Source: JAEZDC01 sp036676415 (GTDB lineage: Bacteria; Bacteroidota; Bacteroidia; Chitinophagales; Chitinophagaceae). From it: 64,000 nucleotides of DNA. Shown in pieces: positions 53,522-61,608 of this stretch. The stretch is from the NCBI GenBank assembly GCA_036676415.1, contig JAKFCX010000047.1:52290-116289 (forward strand), in the 5' to 3' direction. The stretch's first letter is position 1. Each line of letters starts with the position of its first letter. The position numbers and the translations under genes are program-made. The notes under the pieces are model-generated. The model did not search any database. It had not been told where the DNA came from and saw only the letters and a list, made by a program, of their open reading frames with translations.

Positions 53522-54187
53522 TTATTGGCCGGAGTGTTGCTCCAAAGGTCGTTTTATCTTTTGGTAATATTTGCAAATAGGCCTTAACCCACAGACTTCG
53601 CATTTTGGATTTCTGGCCACACAGATATATCTTCCATGTAATATCAGCCAGTGATGAAATTTATGGACGAGTTCAGTGGGAACATGACTGATCAGCTGCT
53701 TTTCTGTAGCTAAAGGAGTAGTTGCATTCACTGTTAAACCAATCCTGGCTGAAACCCGGAATACATGTGTATCTACCGCCATGTTGGGTTGCTGATCAAT
53801 AACAGAGGTGATCACATTAGCTGTTTTTCTTCCGACACCAGGTAACTGAACCAGTTCATCAACCGTCATTGGAACGGCACCATCAAATTTTTCCATCAGC
53901 ATCTGAGCCATTCCAATTAAGTGCTTTGTCTTGTTATTGGGATAGGAAATGCTCTTTATCAATGGAAACAACTCCTCAAAGCTTGCCTGCGAAAGATCAG
54001 AAACAGACGGATATTTTTCAAAAATAACCGGGGTAGTAAGATTTACTCTTTTATCGGTGCACTGGGCTGAAAGAATAACAGCAACCAACAATTGGTAAGG
54101 ACTGTCGTAAATAAGTTCGGTTTCAGCATCAGGGTATTTTTCCTGGAAATATTCAATAGAAAACCGGTATCGTTCTTTCCTTGTCAT
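53522..54187 (-). CDS. nth: Endonuclease III
   Basis: 221 aa, normal length. Lys121 ('LPGVGRKTANVI') is the Schiff-base nucleophile and Asp139 ('AVDTHVFRVSARI') the catalytic acid. Cys189, 196, 199 and 205 (C-x6-C-x2-C-x5-C) bind the 4Fe-4S cluster. It removes oxidised pyrimidines. MutY at 38726 is the sister enzyme in the window. A small hypothetical gene starts 41 bp upstream on the same strand. Confidence 0.97.
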   Translation of the reverse strand: MTRKERYRFSIEYFQEKYPDAETELIYDSPYQLLVAVILSAQCTDKRVNLTTPVIFEKYPSVSDLSQASFEELFPLIKSISYPNNKTKHLIGMAQMLMEKFDGAVPMTVDELVQLPGVGRKTANVITSVIDQQPNMAVDTHVFRVSARIGLTVNATTPLATEKQLISHVPTELVHKFHHWLILHGRYICVARNPKCEVCGLRPICKYYQKIKRPLEQHSGQ

Positions 54188-54227
54188 ACAAGAATCGAAG
54201 ATACCGGTTGAAAATTAATTGCAGTTT

Positions 54228-54461
54228 TTACTGTTCTATCTCTGCTCCTTCTCTTGCATAATTCAAAATAGCTGAGATAGCTTGTTTTCTAGGCTGATGT
54301 AACGCCAGAGCATTTAATTGATGCTGAGATTCTTTCAACACATCAAGCTTCTGCTGTAGACTCCAGTCAGTCTGCAAAGCCTTTTCAATTTCCTGAACCT
54401 TTTCTTGAGTTGCCTCTCCATATATATACAGGACAAGCTCCTCCGGTGTAAAATTGTGCAT
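54228..54461 (-). CDS. Small conserved-looking hypothetical protein
   Basis: 77 aa, soluble and helical, with 'FTPEELVLYIYGEATQEKVQ', 'EIEKALQTDWSLQQKLDVLK' and a Lys/Arg patch. The pattern 'EELVxYIYxExxxxxxxEIExAL' resembles the N-terminal part of zinc-finger anti-sigma factors but has no Cys/His cluster and no membrane helix. I do not recognise a function. It probably shares a transcript with nth. Confidence 0.65.
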   Translation of the reverse strand: MHNFTPEELVLYIYGEATQEKVQEIEKALQTDWSLQQKLDVLKESQHQLNALALHQPRKQAISAILNYAREGAEIEQ

Positions 54462-54551
54462 ACGAAACGTTTAAATCCAGAAATCCAATGTCTTTTCTAA
54501 AACGCTTATGCGGTTAGGTTATTGTCCGAAGCAGCTGTAGTTTCTGCTTTT

Positions 54552-54848
54552 TTAAGGTTCTTCAGCCAAAAAAAGATCTTCATTAGGCCTTTTCATCTTG
54601 TATTTTTCCCGGGCTATCTTTTCCAGCGCTGCGGCATTATTCTGAATATCAGCCAGTTGCTTTTTTGCCGCTGCTATCTCTGCTTCATAAAATCGCTTAC
54701 TTTCCAATAAACTGTTAAGCTCAGCCTTTTTCTCCAGCTGTGTGAACATATCACGACTATCAAAGAAAAGGATCCAAAGAAGAAACACTGACAGGGATAC
54801 CAGGTATTTATTCCTAACCGTGCTGATGATTTTCTTGAGGATCTTCAT
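54552..54848 (-). CDS. Septum formation initiator family protein (FtsB/DivIC)
   Basis: 98 aa. One membrane helix (about 14-32, 'KYLVSLSVFLLWILFFDSRD') then a coiled coil (about 36-80, 'TQLEKKAELNSLLESKRFYE') and 'LEKIAREKYKMKRPNEDLF', the usual end of this family. It takes part in the cell-division complex. It lies after enolase, as in many bacteria. A terminator-like hairpin with a T-run directly abuts its start. Confidence 0.92.
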   Translation of the reverse strand: MKILKKIISTVRNKYLVSLSVFLLWILFFDSRDMFTQLEKKAELNSLLESKRFYEAEIAAAKKQLADIQNNAAALEKIAREKYKMKRPNEDLFLAEEP

Positions 54849-54885
54849 AAAAAAAACAGATGCTCATGTAAATTAGAGCATCTGT
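54849..54885 (-). terminator. Hairpin with T-run between eno and divIC
   Basis: ACAGATGCTC (54856-54865) pairs with GAGCATCTGT (54876-54885); on the minus strand a run of T leads directly into the divIC ATG. It can end eno transcription or attenuate readthrough into divIC. Confidence 0.8.
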
Positions 54886-54911
54886 TGATCTTAGGTAACT
54901 AAGTGGAAAGA

Positions 54912-56201
54912 TTATCTGCCAAACCTCAGTTTTCCACCAGGAAAAATAGCTGTAGCTCCTAACATTTCTTCAATCCTGATCAACTGGTTGTATTTAGCCA
55001 TTCTATCAGATCTTGATGCGGAACCTGTTTTTATCTGGCCACAATTCAAAGCAACAGCCAGATCAGCAATAGTAGTATCTTCTGTTTCCCCACTTCTATG
55101 GCTCATGATGGTGTTGTATCCATTATGCTGAGCCAGTGTAACTGCATTGATCGTTTCTGTTACAGTACCGATCTGGTTTACTTTAACCAGTAATCCATTA
55201 CCAATTCCTTTGTCTATTCCTTGCTGAAGCCTCGTAACATTCGTGACAAAAAGATCATCGCCGACCAATTGACAACGATCACCAATAGTATCTGTAAGCA
55301 ATTTCCAGCCGTTCCAATCATCTTCGGCCATACCATCTTCAATAGATGCAATTGGATATTGCTTCACCCATTTTTCCCAGTATTTTACTAATTGTTCGCT
55401 GCTCATTTCTTTTCCATTGCTCTTGTGGAAAACATATTTTTTCTTTTTACCGTCCCAAAGCTCACTATTAGCAGCATCCATAGCGATCAGAATCTGAGAG
55501 CCTGTCTTATATCCTGCAGCATTGATGGCTTCTAACACTGTTTCAATAGCTTCTTCGTTGCTTTTGATGTTTGGTGCAAAGCCACCTTCATCACCAACAT
55601 TTGTACTGTAACCAGCTTTCTTCAAAACAGATTTCAACGCATGGAAAATTTCAACACCCCAACGTAATCCTTCGCTGAAAGTTTTTGCGCCCACAGGCAT
55701 CACCATAAATTCCTGGAAGTCTATTTTGTTATCAGCATGTGCACCGCCATTCAGAATATTCATCATTGGCACAGGAAGTGTTTTTGCATTTGTTCCTCCT
55801 ATATACCTGAACAAGGGAAGTGCTGCTTCTTCAGCAGCTGCTTTTGCAACAGCCATACTAACAGCCAGCATTGCGTTGGCACCTAGTTTTGACTTATTGG
55901 CTGTGCCATCCAATTCAATCAGAAGATCATCAATTGCAGCTTGCTGTGCTACATCATGACCAGCTAAAGATTCAGCGATTATTTCATTTACATTCTTTAC
56001 TGCTTTCAACACTCCTCTTCCTACATACTTCTTTTTATCATTGTCTCTTAACTCCATTGCTTCATGAATACCTGTGCTGGCACCACTTGGTACTGCAGCT
56101 CTACCCATAGCACCCTCATCGGTAATTACATCAACTTCTACAGTTGGATTTCCACGGCTGTCGAGAATTTGTCTTGCATGAACTTCGATGATAACACTCA
56201 T
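54912..56201 (-). CDS. eno: Enolase
   Basis: 429 aa, full length. It turns 2-phosphoglycerate into phosphoenolpyruvate. Conserved strings: 'ILDSRGNPTVEVDVITDEG' near the start, 'AAVPSGASTGIHEAMELRDN', 'GDDLFVTN', 'LLVKVNQIGTVTET' (catalytic Lys) and 'IMSHRSGETEDTTIADLAVA'. Cytoplasmic glycolytic enzyme. Copy E of the intergenic repeat lies in the gap upstream of its start. Confidence 0.98.
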   Translation of the reverse strand: MSVIIEVHARQILDSRGNPTVEVDVITDEGAMGRAAVPSGASTGIHEAMELRDNDKKKYVGRGVLKAVKNVNEIIAESLAGHDVAQQAAIDDLLIELDGTANKSKLGANAMLAVSMAVAKAAAEEAALPLFRYIGGTNAKTLPVPMMNILNGGAHADNKIDFQEFMVMPVGAKTFSEGLRWGVEIFHALKSVLKKAGYSTNVGDEGGFAPNIKSNEEAIETVLEAINAAGYKTGSQILIAMDAANSELWDGKKKKYVFHKSNGKEMSSEQLVKYWEKWVKQYPIASIEDGMAEDDWNGWKLLTDTIGDRCQLVGDDLFVTNVTRLQQGIDKGIGNGLLVKVNQIGTVTETINAVTLAQHNGYNTIMSHRSGETEDTTIADLAVALNCGQIKTGSASRSDRMAKYNQLIRIEEMLGATAIFPGGKLRFGR

Positions 56202-56251
56202 AACTTGTTTTGATATTTGAGGTTTAAAATTTATTATGCCAGCTGAAGCTT

Positions 56252-56298
56252 TTCATAGCATCAGCTGTTGCGTCGCAAGCACTTCATCTTTCGATTGG
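56252..56298 (+). repeat. GTTGYGTC intergenic repeat, copy E
   Basis: GCATCAGCTGTTGCGTCGCA then AGCACTTCATCTTTCG. Same subtype as the right half of copy D (GCGTCGCAAGCACTTTATCG). Located between eno and gldA. Confidence 0.75.
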
Positions 56299-56324
56299 AA
56301 TGGCAGCAAATAGGTTAGTAATGA

Positions 56325-57233
56325 TCAGCCCTTCGTTAACGATCGAAAAACATCTTCCAGACTACTGCCTTCGGTTTGCAAAGAAACGATATTAAGGTTG
56401 TGTTGCAAAGACAATTCAAGCAATTGCTTACGTAGTTCTTCGGGTTTTATTGTATTGATCTGCCATGTATAAGCATCCAGCTTATTTACTGTTTGACTGG
56501 CAGGCAATCTTTGCATCCATTCAGCTTCCAGCGCTTCTTTAAAAGACACTCTTACTGTACTTGTAGCTGAATTCCTGTTGCGGAGATTACTTAGCCTGTC
56601 ATCAGCTACCATCTGTCCTTTATTGATGATGATCACCCTGTCACAAATAGCTTCTACTTCCTGTAAAATATGTGAAGAGAAAAGTACCGTTTTATTCTTC
56701 CCTTGCTCCTTTATCACATTTCTTATTTCGATGATCTGGTTTGGGTCTAATCCACTCGTAGGTTCATCCAGGATCAATACCTCAGGATCGTGTATCAATG
56801 CTGCTGCAAGACCAGCTCTTTGCTTATAACCTTTGGAAAGCTGGCCAAGTTTTTTCTTTTGCTCCACCTGCAGTCCAGTAAGTTCAATTACCCTGGAAAT
56901 TTGGGATTTTGCGTTGGATATTTGATGAACTCCTGCAATAAATTCAAGATATTCCTTTACATACATATCATAATACAACGGATTTGCTTCAGGCAAATAG
57001 CCGATCTTTTTCTTTACAGCTATCGGGTCATCATTCACGTCAATCCCTGAAACCTTTGCGGTGCCACCATCAGCTTTCAGATAACCGGTGATAATCTTCA
57101 TGGTGGTACTTTTTCCTGCACCATTAGGTCCAAGAAACCCAACGATCTCTCCTTTACTAACTGAGAAGGAAATATTATTGATTGCTTTTTGTTCTCCGTA
57201 GATTTTTACCAGATTCTTTACTTCGATAGACAT
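56325..57233 (-). CDS. gldA: Gliding motility ABC transporter ATP-binding protein GldA
   Basis: 302 aa. Walker A 'GPNGAGKST' at 35-43, signature 'LGQLSKGYKQR' at 129-139, Walker B 'VLILDEPTSGLDP' at 152-164, and the 'LPEANPLYYDM' Q-loop-side string that is typical of GldA. The C-terminal domain (about 225-302) is the family extension. It energises a transporter with GldF and GldG in gliding Bacteroidota; those genes are not adjacent. A general ABC-2 type efflux role is the alternative. Confidence 0.88.
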   Translation of the reverse strand: MSIEVKNLVKIYGEQKAINNISFSVSKGEIVGFLGPNGAGKSTTMKIITGYLKADGGTAKVSGIDVNDDPIAVKKKIGYLPEANPLYYDMYVKEYLEFIAGVHQISNAKSQISRVIELTGLQVEQKKKLGQLSKGYKQRAGLAAALIHDPEVLILDEPTSGLDPNQIIEIRNVIKEQGKNKTVLFSSHILQEVEAICDRVIIINKGQMVADDRLSNLRNRNSATSTVRVSFKEALEAEWMQRLPASQTVNKLDAYTWQINTIKPEELRKQLLELSLQHNLNIVSLQTEGSSLEDVFRSLTKG

Positions 57234-57308
57234 TCACCGCTTTTGTTCAAAGGTAATAGAAAGGAAATGGTGCGAAAAATTAGACCTGAAACATCCTCAG
57301 AACAAGAC

Positions 57309-57656
57309 TCAAATTCCAAACGCCATCAACATTCGAAATAGTTCCACCGTAATCACCAAATGTAGTAGCAATCTGTATAAATGAAATGTTCTTCGAAGTC
57401 CAATCTCTTTTGGCATAAAAGACTCAACAAAACTGAACAATGCTATTAGTGCAGTATTCACGCTGATAAGTATAAGCATGTAACTAGTTGGATGCATATA
57501 ATCATCAGGCTGATTTTGCCAGTTATAATGTGAAGGAATGCTGTCAGGCAATCGTTTATAAACAAAGAGAAGCAAAACAAGTGGTGATAAACAAACAATA
57601 AGCGAACTGAAGATGATATTAGCATCAACAATTCGTCGTAGTATTTCCTTAATCAT
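57309..57656 (-). CDS. DUF1648-like small membrane protein
   Basis: 115 aa with about three membrane helices. 'RLPDSIPSHYNWQNQPDDYM' (about 36-55) matches the DUF1648 motif 'LPxxIPxHWNxxGxPD'. The domain is found in SdpI-like immunity and membrane proteins. Function unknown. It lies 20 bp after the DUF6814 gene. Confidence 0.75.
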   Translation of the reverse strand: MIKEILRRIVDANIIFSSLIVCLSPLVLLLFVYKRLPDSIPSHYNWQNQPDDYMHPTSYMLILISVNTALIALFSFVESFMPKEIGLRRTFHLYRLLLHLVITVELFRMLMAFGI

Positions 57657-57675
57657 ACTTCAAATTCTAACATTC

Positions 57676-57897
57676 TTATTTAGTATCATATTCCCTGCTC
57701 CAAGCATACCATCCAAACACTACCATACCAATCGCTATTGGTGTAAAAATAAAAATGATAATGCTCCATTGCACCCATTCATCAGTTGTTGCTGTTGGCT
57801 TTCCAAGCTTTAAATAAGCCTGCCATAACAGGAAGATAATTGCTGCCGGTCCTAACAACATCCAGGCAATACCGAGATATTTTTTTACACTATTCAT
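57676..57897 (-). CDS. DUF6814-like small membrane protein
   Basis: 73 aa from ATG at 57897 (MNSVKKYLGIAWMLLGPAAI); the frame extends to 57960 over the MHS gene but this start fits the family. Two membrane helices. It overlaps the 3' end of the MHS transporter by 8 bp, so translation is coupled. I associate it with the DUF6814 family found after MFS transporters in Bacteroidota, probably as a small accessory subunit. Confidence 0.8.
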   Translation of the reverse strand: MNSVKKYLGIAWMLLGPAAIIFLLWQAYLKLGKPTATTDEWVQWSIIIFIFTPIAIGMVVFGWYAWSREYDTK

Positions 57898-59431
57898 GCT
57901 CAGGCTTTTTGTTTGACAAATACACAACCCCGATAATAAAACAAACGGCTGCAACACCAATTGGATACCATAAACCAGCTAGCGGATTACCAATTGGATT
58001 CGATGTTGTTTTACTAAACTCCACTATCAAAATACCAATAAACGGAACCAGGCCACCAAATACACCGTTACCAATGTGATAAGGAAGACTCATTGAGGTA
58101 TAACGAATTTTTGTTGGAAATAGTTCAACAAGAAAAGCTGCTATTGGTCCGTACACCATTGTTACAAATAACACGAGGATGAAAATAAGGCCGATGAATT
58201 TCCATTGATAGCTGCTGTCAAGCGTAAGCACATTGGTGATCTTTGGCTGATGTGGTGCAGGAAATGTAGAGGAAAGAAAATTAAATTCCATTTGCTTTTT
58301 TGTGATGGTGCTTGTATTGATCAATGAACTACCATCGGTAAACAAGGTTTGTCGTTTTGAGATAATAATAGAATCTCCTGAAATGGCTTTATTGGCTGTG
58401 GTAGTGTAATCAACTTTTTCAGAAACTATTTCTTTTTTGGCTGTATCGCTCATTTGATACATGGCATCAAAGATTGGCCGGTAACAAATAACAGCTAATA
58501 ACAATCCGGCCATCATGATCCATTTCCTGCCGATCTTATCACTCAACCATCCAAAGAACACAAAAAATGGTGTAGCTAATAATAAAGCAATACCGATCCA
58601 TGTATTTGCCTGTGTAGATTCGATATTACAGGTTTTGAGCATGAAAGTTTGTGCATAGAACTGTCCGGTGTACCAAACAACTCCTTGTCCCATGGTAGCA
58701 CCAAACAAAGCCAGCAAAACGATCTTGAGATTGAGTTTATGTCCGAAACTTTCCTTTAATGGATTCACAGAAGTCTTTCCTTCTTCTTTCAGGGAAGTAA
58801 ACAACGGACTTTCTTTCATCCTCATCCTGATAACTATAGAAACGATCACTAACAGGATGCTTAATAAAAATGGTAATCTCCATCCCCAATCATTAAAGTC
58901 TTCTGCACTCATCAGCTTCTGGATGGTGATGATCACAATCAATGAAACAAATAATCCCAGCGTGGCTGTGGTTTGAATCCAACTGGTATAAAAGCCTCTT
59001 TTATTTTCAGGTGAATGCTCGGCTACATAAGTGGCGGCACCTCCATATTCTCCACCTAAAGCAAGACCTTGCAATAACCTCAAAACAAGTATAACTGCAG
59101 GTGCCCATTTAAAGTTTTCGTATGAAGGAATACAACCAATAAGGAACGTCGAGATTCCCATTATCACTAAAGTCAAAAGAAATGTATGTTTTCGACCGAT
59201 GAGATCACCTAACCTGCCAAAAACCAAAGCTCCGAAAGGTCTTACAATAAAGCCGGCAGCGAATGTGGCAAGTGTTGCAAGAAATGCTGCTGTAGCATTA
59301 CCGGGTGGAAAAAATTTTACGGAGATGATCGTTGCCAGGCTTCCGAAGATGTAGAAATCGTACCACTCTATTAATGTTCCTACCGAAGATGCACCAATTA
59401 CTTTCCAAATGCCTTTGGTTTCATTTGCCAT
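57890..59431 (-). CDS. MHS family MFS transporter
   Basis: 513 aa. 'GASSVGTLIEWYDFYIFGSL' and 'RPFGALVFGRLGDLIGRKHT' are the metabolite:proton symporter signatures, with 'LQGLALGGEYGGAATYVAEH' later. Twelve helices. About 80-90 extra residues (about 340-425, 'SEKVDYTTTANKAISGDSII') are inserted between helices; this exceeds typical ProP/ShiA-like members. It probably imports a small carboxylate or related solute. acs is divergent from it, so acetate or propionate is a reasonable guess (inference). Confidence 0.9.
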   Translation of the reverse strand: MANETKGIWKVIGASSVGTLIEWYDFYIFGSLATIISVKFFPPGNATAAFLATLATFAAGFIVRPFGALVFGRLGDLIGRKHTFLLTLVIMGISTFLIGCIPSYENFKWAPAVILVLRLLQGLALGGEYGGAATYVAEHSPENKRGFYTSWIQTTATLGLFVSLIVIITIQKLMSAEDFNDWGWRLPFLLSILLVIVSIVIRMRMKESPLFTSLKEEGKTSVNPLKESFGHKLNLKIVLLALFGATMGQGVVWYTGQFYAQTFMLKTCNIESTQANTWIGIALLLATPFFVFFGWLSDKIGRKWIMMAGLLLAVICYRPIFDAMYQMSDTAKKEIVSEKVDYTTTANKAISGDSIIISKRQTLFTDGSSLINTSTITKKQMEFNFLSSTFPAPHQPKITNVLTLDSSYQWKFIGLIFILVLFVTMVYGPIAAFLVELFPTKIRYTSMSLPYHIGNGVFGGLVPFIGILIVEFSKTTSNPIGNPLAGLWYPIGVAAVCFIIGVVYLSNKKPEHE

Positions 59432-59489
59432 GCTGTGCAGTTAGTTTTTATTAGATTGCATTTTAAAGATAGAAGAATGTCGCCATAAA

Positions 59490-59530
59490 ACCGGAACGTA
59501 CAAGTGAGTGACACAACAGATGATGCCATA
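59490..59530 (-). repeat. GTTGYGTC intergenic repeat, copy F
   Basis: Read on the minus strand it is GCATCATCTGTTGTGTCACT, then CACTTGTACGTTCC. It lies in the divergent promoter region between the MHS transporter and acs. Confidence 0.8.
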
Positions 59531-59560
59531 TAAAACTAAAGTTGACATAATCAATTTCCA

Positions 59561-61486
59561 ATGAGCTATCCACACCAGATCAAATCTTACGATGAGTATA
59601 AAATTGCTTATGAAAAAAGCATTGCCGATCCTGAAACCTTCTGGGGAGAAATAGCCAATCATTTTACCTGGAGAAAAAAATGGGATAAAGTACTTGAATG
59701 GAATTTTAAAGAACCAAAGATCGAATGGTTCAAAGGTGCCAAACTCAACATCACCGAAAATCTTATTGACCGTCACCTGGAAAAATTGGGCAATGATCCT
59801 GCAATAATCTGGGAGCCGAATAATCCCGAGGAAAGAACAAGGATCGTTACTTATAACAGGTTGCATAAACGAGTTTGCCAGGTAGCACAGATGCTGAAAA
59901 ATAATGGTGTTAAAAAAGGTGACCGTGTTTGTATTTACATGGGAATGGTTCCTGAATTAGTATATGCTGTTTTGGGTTGTGCAAGAATTGGTGCAATACA
60001 TTCTGTTGTCTTTGGTGGATTTTCTGCACAAAGTATTGCAGACAGGTTAGACGATGCACAAGCAGAATTCATCATCACCTGTGATGGTGCTTACAGAGGT
60101 GCAAAAGATATTCCGCTGAAGAGTGTGATTGATGATGCTTTAATCGGTAATAAAACAATCAAGAAAGTGATTGTTTATACAAGAACAAGAACACCGATCT
60201 CTATGTTGAAAGGAAGAGACATCTGGTGGGAAGATGAAATGGAACATGCCGAACATCAGGTGGAGAAAGATGGCATTGTTTCTTTTCCTGCGGAAGAAAT
60301 GGATGCAGAAGATCCGTTGTTCATTTTATATACTTCAGGTTCTACCGGTAGGCCGAAAGGTGTGGTGCATACCTGTGGTGGTTATATGGTGTACACTAAC
60401 TACACTTTTTTAAATGTCTTTCAATACCAACCTAAAGAAATCCATTTCTGCACTGCAGATATTGGTTGGATCACTGGTCATTCTTATATTGTTTACGGGC
60501 CACTAAGTGCAGGAGCTACTTCGCTGATGTTTGAAGGTGTGCCTACCTGGCCTGATGCAGGAAGATTCTGGGATATCGTTGACAAGTACAAAGTCAACAA
60601 TTTATATACTGCACCCACTGCCATCAGGAGTTTGATGGGTTTTGGATTAGGCCCATTTCAAGGCCATCATTTAACCAGTTTAAAAACGCTTGGCACTGTA
60701 GGTGAGCCAATCAACGAAGAAGCCTGGCATTGGTATGATGAAAACATTGGCAAAAAGAAATGCCCTATTGTTGATACTTGGTGGCAAACAGAAACAGGCG
60801 GCATTCTCATTTCCAATCTCGCAGGCATCACTCCTGCAAAACCGACTTATGCAACATTGCCGATGCCTGGTGTACAACCGGTTTTGGTTGATGAGAATGG
60901 TAAAGAAATAGAAGGTAATAATGTAAGTGGTAATTTATGCATCAAAGCTCCGTGGCCAGCCATTTTAAGAACCACTTATGGCGATCATGAAAGATGCAGG
61001 TTAAACTATTTCACAGCATACGAGAATTTATATTTCACTGGTGATGGTGCTTTAAGAGATGAAAATGGTTTTTATAGAATTACCGGAAGAGTAGATGATG
61101 TACTCAACGTTAGTGGTCATCGTATTGGAACAGCCGAAGTTGAAAATGCGATTAACATGCATGCCGGTGTGGTGGAAAGTGCTGTTGTGGGCTATCCGCA
61201 TGTTGTAAAAGGACAAGGCATTTATGCTTACGTGATCTTTAATGGTCGTCATAATGATGAAGAACTTACAAGGCAGGATATTTTGCAAACTGTTACCCGT
61301 ATCATTGGTGCTATTGCAAAGCCTGATAAGATTCAGTTTGTAAACGGACTTCCAAAAACAAGAAGTGGAAAGATCATGAGACGAATTCTACGAAAGATTG
61401 CAGAAGGAGAAATAGAAAATCTAGGAGACACTTCTACACTCCTCGATCCTGCTGTTGTAGAAGAAATAAAGAATGGAAGGTTATGA
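59561..61486 (+). CDS. acs: Acetyl-CoA synthetase
   Basis: 641 aa, full length. 'YTSGSTGRPKGVVHTCGGY' (about 257-275) is the AMP-binding loop; 'DIGWITGHSYIVYGPLSAGA' and 'VDTWWQTETGGI' follow. Lys604 in 'PKTRSGKIMRRILRK' is the residue acetylated in regulation of such enzymes. It makes acetyl-CoA from acetate, ATP and CoA. The divergent MHS transporter and small membrane proteins may supply the acid. A terminator lies 73 bp after the stop. Confidence 0.96.
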   Translation: MSYPHQIKSYDEYKIAYEKSIADPETFWGEIANHFTWRKKWDKVLEWNFKEPKIEWFKGAKLNITENLIDRHLEKLGNDPAIIWEPNNPEERTRIVTYNRLHKRVCQVAQMLKNNGVKKGDRVCIYMGMVPELVYAVLGCARIGAIHSVVFGGFSAQSIADRLDDAQAEFIITCDGAYRGAKDIPLKSVIDDALIGNKTIKKVIVYTRTRTPISMLKGRDIWWEDEMEHAEHQVEKDGIVSFPAEEMDAEDPLFILYTSGSTGRPKGVVHTCGGYMVYTNYTFLNVFQYQPKEIHFCTADIGWITGHSYIVYGPLSAGATSLMFEGVPTWPDAGRFWDIVDKYKVNNLYTAPTAIRSLMGFGLGPFQGHHLTSLKTLGTVGEPINEEAWHWYDENIGKKKCPIVDTWWQTETGGILISNLAGITPAKPTYATLPMPGVQPVLVDENGKEIEGNNVSGNLCIKAPWPAILRTTYGDHERCRLNYFTAYENLYFTGDGALRDENGFYRITGRVDDVLNVSGHRIGTAEVENAINMHAGVVESAVVGYPHVVKGQGIYAYVIFNGRHNDEELTRQDILQTVTRIIGAIAKPDKIQFVNGLPKTRSGKIMRRILRKIAEGEIENLGDTSTLLDPAVVEEIKNGRL

Positions 61487-61493
61487 TGCAGAA

Positions 61494-61538
61494 GCCTGTG
61501 CTGCTATAAAGCTTTTGTTGTGTCACTCACTTGTACAA
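61494..61538 (+). repeat. GTTGYGTC intergenic repeat, copy G
   Basis: GCCTGTGCTGCTATAAAGCT, then TTTGTTGTGTCACTCACTTG and TAC. It is about 80% like copy H in sequence (by eye) and holds the same position 3' of a paralogous gene. Confidence 0.85.
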
Positions 61539-61558
61539 CAGTAACAATACTAAACAAG

Positions 61559-61590
61559 AAAGCCTCCCGGTAAACGAGAGGCTTTTCCTT
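61559..61590. terminator. Bidirectional terminator between acs and the lipoprotein gene
   Basis: AAGCCTC (61560-61566) pairs with GAGGCTT (61578-61584) plus inner pairs, then TTTCCTTT. Convergent genes on both sides. Confidence 0.8.
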
Positions 61591-61608
61591 TCTATAATAA
61601 ATAATCCC

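Noticed and set aside
59441..59866. Minus-strand 141-codon frame at the acs start
   Set aside because: Antisense to acs and partly translated from repeat F; no independent support.
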